NCBI GenBank assembly: GCA_023663285.1
Contig: JAMPHT010000014.1
Location: 1-60,387 of the forward strand
Length of the DNA stretch: 60,387 nt
From: Bacillota bacterium
GTDB taxonomy: Bacteria; Bacillota; Clostridia; Lachnospirales; Lachnospiraceae
Direction of reading: 5' to 3'
Shown one piece after another: positions 51,577 to 58,989 of the stretch. How positions within the stretch are numbered: position 1 is the first letter of the stretch; every line of letters begins with the position of its first letter. Both the position numbers and the translations under genes were made by a program. The notes below the pieces were generated by a model, which did not search any database, was not told where the DNA came from, and saw only the letters and a list, made by a program, of their open reading frames with translations.

Positions 51577-51736
51577 ATGAATCAACCTGCCTTTCCCAAG
51601 CCCCACAAGCTTTGCGGCTTTTCTATCGCTATGATTGCATTATACACATCTTATTTCCAAAAGTCTACCGCTTCTTTTGTGGCTTAGCCATGATATACCA
51701 CAATCCTATTGACTTGTCTTTTCAAGATGATATAAT
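51417..51736. repeat. Right direct repeat flanking the IS (320 bp)
   Basis: Second copy of 48978-49324, starting exactly at the IS right end and ending at the TATAAT of the plus-strand promoter. It differs by TGGC in place of a 31-base block. Confidence 0.92.
51709..51736 (+). promoter_or_regulatory. Promoter of the small secreted protein gene
   Basis: TTGACT (51709-51714), 16 bases, TATAAT (51731-51736), 35 bases before the ATG with AAAGGAGG between. Confidence 0.75.
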
Positions 51737-51770
51737 ATAATAAAACAAAATACAAAGGAGGTTCATTACA

Positions 51771-52028
51771 ATGAACAAAAAGAGAATCACACTTGCTGCC
51801 CTTGGCTGCGTAGTATGCATGGGCCTTGGGGTCCTGGCTGCTCCCGCCGCCACGCTTCCCGTTCAGGCGGCCGCTGCCCAGGAAGAGACTGTCATGCCCA
51901 TGTCGGACGCCATTTCATGGAGATATGCCGTCATAAACAAAAAGCTGTACAAGCGCCTTTACAATTATTCCACCATGGAATGGGTAGGCTCTTGGGTATT
52001 TGTCAGAGATTGGCCCTATGAGGATTAA
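51771..52028 (+). CDS. Small secreted protein, unknown function
   Basis: This 85-residue protein has a Sec signal peptide (positive start NKKR, hydrophobic core, likely cut after PVQAAA near residue 35). The mature part is about 48 residues and aromatic-rich: ISWRYAVINKKLYKRLYNYS and WVGSWVFVRDWPYED. Small exported proteins of this type occur in Clostridia, with Trp/Tyr/Arg patterns like this one. No enzyme motif is visible. AAAGGAGG precedes the ATG. Its promoter lies at the edge of the IS target repeat. A glycan- or wall-binding role is only a guess. Confidence 0.8.
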   Translation: MNKKRITLAALGCVVCMGLGVLAAPAATLPVQAAAAQEETVMPMSDAISWRYAVINKKLYKRLYNYSTMEWVGSWVFVRDWPYED

Positions 52029-52496
52029 AGTTTCACCGCCATAGCATCGGAAGAACCCTCAAATCGACGCAGAGAAACTTCCTAAATAAAATCAATAACC
52101 CGATGATGCAAAGCAAAATGCATCTGCGATGCATATGTATCAAGCCTGCAACGCTGCAGAGCACAATGTGCTCGCGGGAATCAAGATAAAGGAGCGGACA
52201 ATGTCCGCTTGCGAGACTTGCTTCGCAAACTCGTTATTTCATACGGAAATCCCACAAAGATTTCTTATTTAACAATAGAATTCACGCTTCGCGAAGATTT
52301 TATTGTTATATTTAAAAAAGCGGCCCCGCCGAGGAGCCGCTTTATGCTTTCATCTGTTTGTTTTCTTCATTCTCATTTATTCCCACGAGCAAAATGTGCC
52401 TTTCAGACACATAAACCAAGTCAGCTATGTTGACTTTGTGCCAATGTTTAAAGCCAGCTATAAGTTGGATTGGACATTTGGTAAATGTCGCGATAG
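52029..52496. other. 468-bp intergenic region with hairpins
   Basis: No credible gene is seen between the secreted protein gene and the M56 gene. Several short perfect hairpins occur (GCATCTGCGATGC, GCGGACAATGTCCGC, CTTCGCGAAG) and one clear terminator. A sequence TCCCACGAGCAAAATGTG (52381-52398) recurs at 55012-55029. A 64-codon minus-strand frame at 52342-52536 has no supporting features. Confidence 0.6.
52314..52343 (-). terminator. Intrinsic terminator of the M56 transcript
   Basis: AAAGCGGC pairs with GCCGCTTT and is followed by TTT then AAATAT on the minus strand. Confidence 0.65.
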
Positions 52497-53630
52497 TCAT
52501 TCCAACTCTTCTCTGACAGATATTCCAATATAGCACTCCAACGTATCCACATTCTCTGCGAAATGGCCGTTCAAATAAACATCATAGGTGCCATCCTCTC
52601 TGAGAACGGCATACATACAGTCGTCCGCAACTGAGTTGCTTACTGCCACATCCCAAGGACGGAACGCATATGCCTCCAGTGTAAAGCAATAAGAAGCTAT
52701 GTAGATTCCAACCGCAAATGCCGCCAGCCCATAGAACAGCGGGCCTCTCTTTTCCTTATTCCGGCGCATCATACTCTGTCTGCGCTCCAGATCCTCGCTC
52801 TTGACGTCCGCCACAGGAATAGCCGCATCAATGCCCGGCATGGCGGACTTTCCACGGATCTCCTCATTGACGCGGTCCAGGGTCCGGCAGTAGGCTTCCC
52901 TCGCCACCGCATCTCCTGCGATCAGCTTCTCATCCACCCGCATTTCCAGCAAAAGGTCTGTTTTCTTCTCCATCTGCCCGGCCAACGGATTCCACCAGTA
53001 AATAGCGCGCAGGATCCCTATGGCATCCTTGAGCAGCGCATCATGGCGGTAATAGTGAGCCGTCTCATGGCGCAGGATATAATAAATCTCCTCCTCCGAG
53101 AAATTCATGGTGCTGGGAAGGACTATGTAAGGCCGGATGGTCCCGTACTGCATAGGCGCACCGTAATAAGGCACCTTTACCACCCAGAGAGGGTTCCTGC
53201 GGCTGCCGCAGATCTCCGCCATCATCCTTTTGTAGGGTTCCCGCTTGGTCAGATTCTCTCCGTATCGGATGATATAATGCCGACATGACGCCTTATCCTT
53301 GAAATGCTTGTATATAAAATACACCGTCCCGCCAATCCAGACGCATCCGAGTATGGTACAAGCAGAAATGCGTATCATCCCAAAACGCAGGAAAGGATGC
53401 CGAAAATACGCAACACCCTTCGACAGCCAGCCGGGAAAATAAATATTTCTCGAAAAAGGCACCTCAAAAGGAAACAGGAACCGCAGCACTGTCAGAGCCA
53501 GAAATACCGCTATCAGTTTGTATCCCACCGAAAGCAAGATCTTCCGGCTCCGGAAACAAAGCACTATCATCACGATCAGAAGATTGCTCGCCAATACGGT
53601 CATCAGCATAGTAGAAAATGAATAATTCAC
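52497..53630 (-). CDS. BlaR1/MecR1-like M56 membrane metallopeptidase
   Basis: The protein has 377 residues. Three or four membrane segments come first, then the zinc-binding motif RHETAHYYRHDALLKD (HExxH) and a conserved IYWWNPLAG, a further membrane segment and a tail of about 55 residues. It lacks the penicillin-binding sensor domain of BlaR1, so it must sense something else or act through its short tail. M56 proteases in this setting cut BlaI-type repressors. Start codon is GTG, preceded by AGAGGAAGAG. It lies directly after a BlaI gene. No beta-lactamase is nearby. Confidence 0.88.
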   Translation of the reverse strand: MNYSFSTMLMTVLASNLLIVMIVLCFRSRKILLSVGYKLIAVFLALTVLRFLFPFEVPFSRNIYFPGWLSKGVAYFRHPFLRFGMIRISACTILGCVWIGGTVYFIYKHFKDKASCRHYIIRYGENLTKREPYKRMMAEICGSRRNPLWVVKVPYYGAPMQYGTIRPYIVLPSTMNFSEEEIYYILRHETAHYYRHDALLKDAIGILRAIYWWNPLAGQMEKKTDLLLEMRVDEKLIAGDAVAREAYCRTLDRVNEEIRGKSAMPGIDAAIPVADVKSEDLERRQSMMRRNKEKRGPLFYGLAAFAVGIYIASYCFTLEAYAFRPWDVAVSNSVADDCMYAVLREDGTYDVYLNGHFAENVDTLECYIGISVREELE

Positions 53631-53647
53631 AATCTCTTCCTCTTACA

Positions 53648-54043
53648 TTACTTTAGCTTCTTCTCACAGTCTGAAATAATGGCCTTAAGCTTCTTGATCT
53701 CGCTCTTCAGCTTATCCGGCTGTTCCTCCACGTGCAGGATCGCCGCGCAGATATCCGACTGTGCGATCACATTTTTAAAGTTAGCGTAATCTGTTGCGAA
53801 ATTGTCCAAAATAACGTCTCTGGACGCTGCCGTAGGACGATAGGTCCTGCTCAACACCTTCCCGCTGTGGGTGACGCCGTCAACCTCCACCAGGTCCTCC
53901 TTCAAAAGCTTTCTGAGAACAGCGATGACGGTGCTCTGGGTCAGCCCCCTCATCTCATTCACAATGTCGGTAGAAGTCATCGCTTCACCGGACTTCCATA
54001 AGATATTTAATACGTCTAATTCTCTTGGGTTTAACTGTGCCAT
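53648..54043 (-). CDS. BlaI/MecI-family repressor
   Basis: This 131-residue protein has a winged-helix domain (LNPRELDVLNILWKSGEAMTS, TQSTVIAVLRKLLKEDLVEV) and a helical dimerisation tail. BlaI-type repressors are inactivated by an M56 protease; the adjacent downstream gene encodes one. AGGAGGTTACAAAAAG precedes the ATG. A dyad in its own promoter suggests autoregulation. Confidence 0.9.
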   Translation of the reverse strand: MAQLNPRELDVLNILWKSGEAMTSTDIVNEMRGLTQSTVIAVLRKLLKEDLVEVDGVTHSGKVLSRTYRPTAASRDVILDNFATDYANFKNVIAQSDICAAILHVEEQPDKLKSEIKKLKAIISDCEKKLK

Positions 54044-54071
54044 CTTTTTGTAACCTCCTTATATAGGCATA

Positions 54072-54099
54072 ATTATATCATTCATGATAAATAAGTCAA
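54072..54099 (-). promoter_or_regulatory. Promoter with central dyad for blaI-M56
   Basis: TTGACT (54094-54099), 16 bases, TATAAT (54072-54077) on the minus strand. ATCATTCATGAT (54077-54088), a perfect dyad with a two-base centre, lies in the spacer and is a likely operator. Confidence 0.72.
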
Positions 54100-54416
54100 G
54101 CATCCTGAACATTTTGCATTCTTTCCATCAGCTCTTTCGGCGGAATAGCGTCCCTGAACCAGTCGTACAACTCCATAAAGTTCTGGAAAAGAACCTCTTT
54201 AGACTTCGGCGTAGGGACATACGTCCTTCCCAGCACCCTCCCGCAATAGGTCGTCCCGGAAACCTCGATCAGTCCGTCATCCAAAAGCCTTCTTATGACG
54301 GCGGTCCCGGTGTTCTGTGTAAGTTCCCTTTTTTCTGCCACAATATCACTGCAGGTCATGGGCCGGTTCTCCCGCCACAGTATATTGAGCATATCAATCT
54401 CTCTTTGACTTAACAA
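54096..54416 (-). CDS. Second BlaI/MecI-family repressor
   Basis: This 106-residue paralogue has the same winged helix (SQREIDMLNILWRENRP, TQNTGTAVIRRLLDDGLIEV) but a shorter tail. The start codon is TTG with GGGAGAACA upstream. It has its own strong promoter, and its 3' end overlaps the -35 of the next promoter. Two BlaI proteins with one protease suggest heterodimers or a two-step switch. Confidence 0.87.
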   Translation of the reverse strand: MLSQREIDMLNILWRENRPMTCSDIVAEKRELTQNTGTAVIRRLLDDGLIEVSGTTYCGRVLGRTYVPTPKSKEVLFQNFMELYDWFRDAIPPKELMERMQNVQDA

Positions 54417-54478
54417 TGTTCTCCCATCCTTATCCTATTTTATTACCAACCGGTCTATAAGCCCGGCCGACATTTTTT

Positions 54479-54508
54479 ATTATATTTTCTGCTGTTCCTA
54501 TATGTCAA
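54479..54508 (-). promoter_or_regulatory. Consensus promoter for upstream blaI gene
   Basis: TTGACA (54503-54508), 18 bases, TATAAT (54479-54484) on the minus strand, both boxes perfect. Confidence 0.8.
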
Positions 54509-54697
54509 GTGTTCAGAGCAAATTTTCTAATTTTTCTTTTTGATGTCTCTTTTGTTTCCAAAACAGACGCAAAATAAATTTCTTTCTGATATTTCTTTGA
54601 AGCCATGACATACCGTTCTCACAATAAAACCTTTTTCGTTTTTCAGTATACCGCGAAGCTGTAAAATCACAGAAATTTACGATTCGTTAAAAAACCC

Positions 54698-54727
54698 TTG
54701 ATTATTGCACCCCCGGTATGGTAGAAT
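54698..54727 (+). promoter_or_regulatory. Promoter for 61-residue protein
   Basis: TTGATT (54698-54703), 18 bases, TAGAAT (54722-54727), about 50 bases before the ATG. Confidence 0.55.
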
Positions 54728-54779
54728 TAAAAATTATAAGAAACAGTAAATCCACATAGGACACATAGGATACGAAAAG

Positions 54780-54965
54780 ATGACAAGTACTGAAGTTTTC
54801 AACGCAATCAGCAAATCAAACAGCGAACAATGTTATGCTATTGTCTACCTGGTCAACAATTATAGGATCGAAGAAGCCGTAGACCTGATTCTGGAGCGCT
54901 TTGACTGCAGCAGGGACGCTGCGGAAGAAACGGCCTATATGATCAAGGCCAAATTAAGAAAATAG
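54780..54965 (+). CDS. Small helical protein, unknown function
   Basis: This 61-residue protein is predicted largely helical (YAIVYLVNNYRIEEAVDLIL, CSRDAAEETAYMIKAKLRK) with two cysteines and no signal peptide or membrane segment. The pattern could be a small UBA-like or regulatory three-helix unit. A promoter and AGGA site support expression. No family is recognised. Confidence 0.6.
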   Translation: MTSTEVFNAISKSNSEQCYAIVYLVNNYRIEEAVDLILERFDCSRDAAEETAYMIKAKLRK

Positions 54966-55018
54966 AAATGAATACAGAAGCTTTGTCTTTGTAGTGCCCG
55001 GCTCCTTTTCATCCCACG

Positions 55019-55049
55019 AGCAAAATGTGTCCACAGGATACATTTTGCT
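55019..55049. repeat. Hairpin AGCAAAATGT near Wzz gene end
   Basis: AGCAAAATGT (55019-55028) pairs perfectly with ACATTTTGCT (55040-55049). It lies between the 61-residue gene and the 3' end of the wzz-like gene and includes part of the 18-nt repeat seen at 52381. Confidence 0.6.
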
Positions 55050-55094
55050 TTGCAACGGGGTCATGACTTGGAGGCCGGGCATTGGTTAGTGCTG

Positions 55095-56669
55095 TCATTC
55101 CGCTATGACGCCGCCCAGCACCGTTATTTCCTGTCTGCTCAACAGTTCCAGTTCTTTCAGTATCTCATCGTATAGTGTCACGCCTGCAGTTTCCACAAGC
55201 ACCACGCTTCCGACGCTGCCCAGCCGCTCCATTGCCTCCGCATCATACAATACATTGCTCAATGTGTTGACTCCAATGCCTGCCGCCTCCAACTGTTCCT
55301 TTATCTGCTCGCAGATCTCCAGGGTATTTCCCTTCAGCTCACAACCCAGAAGGCACACCGGCTCAGCGCCTCTCTTCATCGCCGCCATCTTTACCGCCAC
55401 AGCCGCCAGACTCACGGATTCCTCCGGTGAAAACCTCCTTTTATTATGATAACGCAGCTTCAATATCCACTGGTCCACAATGTCAAGGAAACGCTTTCCG
55501 GATGGCGCTGGCACCGTTCCAAGCTGAGGTATTCCATAAAGCTCGCAGAAATCATCCGTACTGCGAATCCTGGTATTCATAATATATTTCATAAAAAGCG
55601 CAAAGACATAAACGCCGGCGAACAAAATCATTCCCAGCAGCACATACTTTACGCTGACGCCGGCTTTAACAGCTGCCGATTCCGGCGCTTCCGAACCGAC
55701 TGCCCCCCCCGATTCAACTTCGGCACTGTCCATCGGACTGCCCGCAACCAGATAATCGTAATACGCCTGTTCCTCTGTGCTAAAATCCTTCAGCAGATTA
55801 GAATGGTAGTTTACAAGCGAATAAAAGGACGTCGCATAGCTGTTCTGCCTCTCTGCCTCTCTTCTGTCAACTACTTCCCCCTGAGAACGGCTGAGCAGGA
55901 TGATCTCATGGCTTCCCAACGACTGCCCCAGCTCTTTCTGCTGCTGCCGGATAAATTCCTCCGCCGCATCCGCCATGGCGCTGCAGGTATCTGCATCATC
56001 ATGCCGAAGCTGCAGGCTCAGCACATACACACTGCTCTGAGGAATATCCACCACTACTACGCTATTCCTGTCTGCACTCTGGTCTGCACTGGCTTTCGGC
56101 TGATTCAAGGAGATCAGCTCTCTCACACTGCCTTCCAGTCCACAGCGTTCCTCCGTATACTGAAAAAAGGCCTCACCGGTCAACAAATACTCATAAGCGC
56201 TCCCTGCGCCGTATGCACAGTCGGCATCCTCCGCCCGAATCGCAAAGGTTAAATCCGCCTGCTGTATTTTTGCCGGATCAAGCTGCATCAACAGCGAACT
56301 CTGCTGATAATCAAACTGTTCCTCACAGCACTGCCGGAGCACAAACGCATTTTGAACCTTGACCACTGCGGCGGCATCCAATCGCTCTCTCAGGTACTCC
56401 CCCTGGGCTTCCCACTGGTCCAGAAGCTCCTGCTGAGACATACTCTGCTGCTCTGCAAGAAGCTGCTGCTGTTCTTCCGCCATCTGCTGCTGCCTTCCGG
56501 CCGCCTGTGAGGAGCGCATATAACTGAACCCGCCCAGCAGGACGCCTCCCAACAGCATGACCACAAGCGCCATGCGCCAGTGGAGCAGAACCTCCACAAA
56601 TAAATCCAGCAAACTGATCTCTCGTTCCCGCATTTTCACATTCTCCGTAACTATATTTTCCGTAGCCAT
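55095..56669 (-). CDS. Wzz/CapA-type chain-length protein with dead BY-kinase domain
   Basis: This protein of 524 residues has a Wzz-like layout: membrane segments near 27-50 and 335-360 with a long outside region between, including a Gln-rich coiled-coil stretch (EEQQQLLAEQQSMSQQELL). The cytosolic C-terminus (about 370-524) has the fold pattern of a bacterial tyrosine kinase, but the Walker A position reads LLGCELKGNTLEI, without the GKS/T, and there is no Tyr cluster. It probably regulates polymer length or export without kinase activity. The start at 56669 follows GGAGGAAA, two bases after capG ends. Confidence 0.78.
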   Translation of the reverse strand: MATENIVTENVKMREREISLLDLFVEVLLHWRMALVVMLLGGVLLGGFSYMRSSQAAGRQQQMAEEQQQLLAEQQSMSQQELLDQWEAQGEYLRERLDAAAVVKVQNAFVLRQCCEEQFDYQQSSLLMQLDPAKIQQADLTFAIRAEDADCAYGAGSAYEYLLTGEAFFQYTEERCGLEGSVRELISLNQPKASADQSADRNSVVVVDIPQSSVYVLSLQLRHDDADTCSAMADAAEEFIRQQQKELGQSLGSHEIILLSRSQGEVVDRREAERQNSYATSFYSLVNYHSNLLKDFSTEEQAYYDYLVAGSPMDSAEVESGGAVGSEAPESAAVKAGVSVKYVLLGMILFAGVYVFALFMKYIMNTRIRSTDDFCELYGIPQLGTVPAPSGKRFLDIVDQWILKLRYHNKRRFSPEESVSLAAVAVKMAAMKRGAEPVCLLGCELKGNTLEICEQIKEQLEAAGIGVNTLSNVLYDAEAMERLGSVGSVVLVETAGVTLYDEILKELELLSRQEITVLGGVIAE

Positions 56670-56671
56670 AC

Positions 56672-57850
56672 TCAATATTTCCTCCATACCAGCTTGTCCA
56701 CGACAGACGTGTAACTCTGTATGATCTTAACCACCTTTGTACTGACATTTTCCTCTGTATAATCCGGCACCGGCGTTCCGTAATGCCCTGCGCTGTTCAG
56801 TTCTACGGCCACCTCCACCGCCTGCAGCAGTGAATGCCCGTCAATACCTGCCAGAACAAAGCTTGCCTTATCCAGCGCCTCCGGACGCTCGGTGCTGGTC
56901 CTGATGCATACCGCAGGAAAGGGATGGCCCACAGAGGCAAAGAACGCGCTCTCCTCCGGCAGGGTCCCCGAATCGGAAACCACCGCAAACGCATTCATCT
57001 GCAGATTGTTGTAATCATGAAAGCCCAAAGGCTCATGCCGGATGACACGTTCATCCAGGCGGAAACCGGATCTCTCCAGCTTAGATTTACTGCGGGGATG
57101 GCAGGAATACAGGATCGGCATATCGTATTTCTCCGCCAGCCTGTTGATTGCGGAAAAAAGAGAATCGAAATTTTTCTCCGTATCAATGTTTTCTTCTCGG
57201 TGGGCAGACAGCAGGATATATTTCCCCGGTTCCAGCTTCAGCCTTTGCAGAATATCGGAGCCTTCGATCTCCGCCAGATTCCGATGCAGCACTTCCGCCA
57301 TAGGACTTCCCGTCACATAGGTGCGCTCCTTCGGCAGCCCGCAATCCGCCAGGTAGCGCCGGGCATGCTCACTATATGCCAGATTTACATCCGCAATGAT
57401 GTCCACGATCCTCCGATTTGTCTCCTCCGGCAGGCATTCGTCCTTACAGCGGTTTCCGGCTTCCATATGGAAGATCGGAATATGCAGACGCTTGGCCGCA
57501 ATGGCGGACAGACAGGAATTCGTATCTCCCAGGATCAGCAGAGCATCCGGCTCTGTCTGCTTCATGAGCTTATAGGCGGTATTGATGATATTTCCCACCG
57601 TCTCTCCCAGATCGTCTCCCACCGCGTCCATATATACCTCCGGTTCCGCCAGCTTCAGATCCCGGAAGAAAATACCGTTCAGATTATAATCATAATTCTG
57701 TCCCGTGTGGGCAAGAATACAGTCAAAGTACCTTCGGCACTTCTTGATCACCTCGCTGAGCCGGATGATCTCAGGACGGGTCCCCACGATGATCAGCAGC
57801 TTCAGCCTGCCGTCGTTTTGAAAATGTATTTGAGAATAATCTGTTTTCAT
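56672..57850 (-). CDS. capG: CapG/FnlC: UDP-sugar 2-epimerase for UDP-L-FucNAc
   Basis: CapG converts UDP-2-acetamido-2,6-dideoxy-L-talose to UDP-L-FucNAc. The protein has 392 residues and a GT-B-like 2-epimerase fold. Motifs: LLIIVGTRPEIIRLSEVI, HTGQNYDYNLNGIFF, HMEAGNRCKDECLPEETNRR (partly shown) and VSDSGTLPEES. The start at 57850 overlaps capF as ATGA and follows GGAGGAGCG. The neighbouring genes carry out the two preceding steps, which makes this call more certain than a plain UDP-GlcNAc 2-epimerase. Confidence 0.93.
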   Translation of the reverse strand: MKTDYSQIHFQNDGRLKLLIIVGTRPEIIRLSEVIKKCRRYFDCILAHTGQNYDYNLNGIFFRDLKLAEPEVYMDAVGDDLGETVGNIINTAYKLMKQTEPDALLILGDTNSCLSAIAAKRLHIPIFHMEAGNRCKDECLPEETNRRIVDIIADVNLAYSEHARRYLADCGLPKERTYVTGSPMAEVLHRNLAEIEGSDILQRLKLEPGKYILLSAHREENIDTEKNFDSLFSAINRLAEKYDMPILYSCHPRSKSKLERSGFRLDERVIRHEPLGFHDYNNLQMNAFAVVSDSGTLPEESAFFASVGHPFPAVCIRTSTERPEALDKASFVLAGIDGHSLLQAVEVAVELNSAGHYGTPVPDYTEENVSTKVVKIIQSYTSVVDKLVWRKY

Positions 57851-58989
57851 CTGCGCTCCTCCAGTTCCACCTGTCGTACCTTTTCCGCCATTGTATCCGG
57901 CCTTTGCGGGTCGTAACATTCATTGCTCCACATCAGCGTCACCATATCTGTCTCACCCGTGTTCACGATCTCATGAGTATAACCGACGGGGATGTCCACC
58001 ACCTTCAACTCATCTCCGCTGACAGGGTACTCGATGATCTTATCTTCTCCATGTCTGCGGAAACGAATCACTCCGCTGCCGCTGACCACAAGAAACTTTT
58101 CATTCTTGGTGTGATGCCAGTGGTTTCCCCTCACAATGCCCGGTTTGGAGATATTGACAGACACCTGCCCCCGGTCAACGCTTCGCAAAACTTCCGTAAA
58201 GCTCCCTCTCGCATCCTCGTGCATGGTAAGCGGATAAGAAAATCCGCCCTCCGGAAGATAACTTAAATAGGTGCTGTACAGCTTTTTTTCAAAGCTTCCC
58301 GCCGTCACATCCGGCACCATCAGATTCTTCCTGCTTTCCCTGAACCCATACAGCAGATCCGCGATCTCTCCCAGCGTCGCCTCATGCACCGTCGGCACAA
58401 AGCAATAACCGTCTCCATCCATGTGCGGATGCCCGTCCAGGGCCTGCAGCAGTTCTTCCACCACATCATCAATATAGACCAGCCTCAGCCGTGTGCTCCT
58501 GTCATTCACCTGTATCGGCAGGTCATGGGCAATGTTATAGCAGAAGGTGGCCACCGCGCTGTTGTAGTTCGGCCTGCACCATTTCCCAAACACATTGGGA
58601 AACCTGTAAATATAAATATTTGCCCCTGTATCCCTGCCATAATCAAGGAGCATATCTTCCCCCGCTTTCTTACTTTTACCGTAGGGGTTGTCCAAGGCCG
58701 CCTGAATGGATGAGGAATTCATGACAGGACAATGGTTTCCCTTTTTTTTCAAGGTTTCAACCAGCGTCGCGGCAAAACCGAAATTTCCTTCCATAAACTC
58801 TTCCGTATTTTCAGGCCTGTTCACACCGGCAAGATTGTACACGAAATCACAGCTTGCGCAATACTCCTCCAGCCGATCCGCAGGGGTATCCGTATCAAAG
58901 GGCAACACCGTCACAGCTTCACGCCTCTCCAGCCAAGATCTCAGATTTTTCCCAATAAAGCCTTCTGCTCCCGTCACCAGAACCTTCAT
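57847..58989 (-). CDS. capF: CapF/FnlB: reductase with cupin domain
   Basis: CapF reduces the 4-keto intermediate from CapE to UDP-2-acetamido-2,6-dideoxy-L-talose. The protein has 380 residues. The N-terminal SDR domain shows VLVTGAEGFIGKNL and NPYGKSKKAGEDM (YxxxK). The C-terminal cupin from about 255 shows VNISKPGIVRGNHWHHTKNE with metal-binding histidines, as in the Staphylococcus enzyme. The start at 58989 overlaps the capE stop by one base (TAATG). Confidence 0.94.
   Translation of the reverse strand: MKVLVTGAEGFIGKNLRSWLERREAVTVLPFDTDTPADRLEEYCASCDFVYNLAGVNRPENTEEFMEGNFGFAATLVETLKKKGNHCPVMNSSSIQAALDNPYGKSKKAGEDMLLDYGRDTGANIYIYRFPNVFGKWCRPNYNSAVATFCYNIAHDLPIQVNDRSTRLRLVYIDDVVEELLQALDGHPHMDGDGYCFVPTVHEATLGEIADLLYGFRESRKNLMVPDVTAGSFEKKLYSTYLSYLPEGGFSYPLTMHEDARGSFTEVLRSVDRGQVSVNISKPGIVRGNHWHHTKNEKFLVVSGSGVIRFRRHGEDKIIEYPVSGDELKVVDIPVGYTHEIVNTGETDMVTLMWSNECYDPQRPDTMAEKVRQVELEERR

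Larger units (their letters stand above)
54417..54779. other. 363-bp divergent intergenic region
   Basis: It separates the blaI genes from the plus-strand 61-residue gene and holds the promoter of each. It is A+T-rich compared with the neighbours. No further gene is visible. Confidence 0.6.

Noticed and set aside
52342-52536. 64-residue minus-strand protein after the M56 gene
   Set aside because: It overlaps the M56 end and the terminator, with no ribosome site or recognisable features.
52497-54416. Beta-lactam resistance operon
   Set aside because: BlaI and an M56 protease are present, but there is no beta-lactamase or PBP gene and the protease lacks the penicillin-sensing domain.
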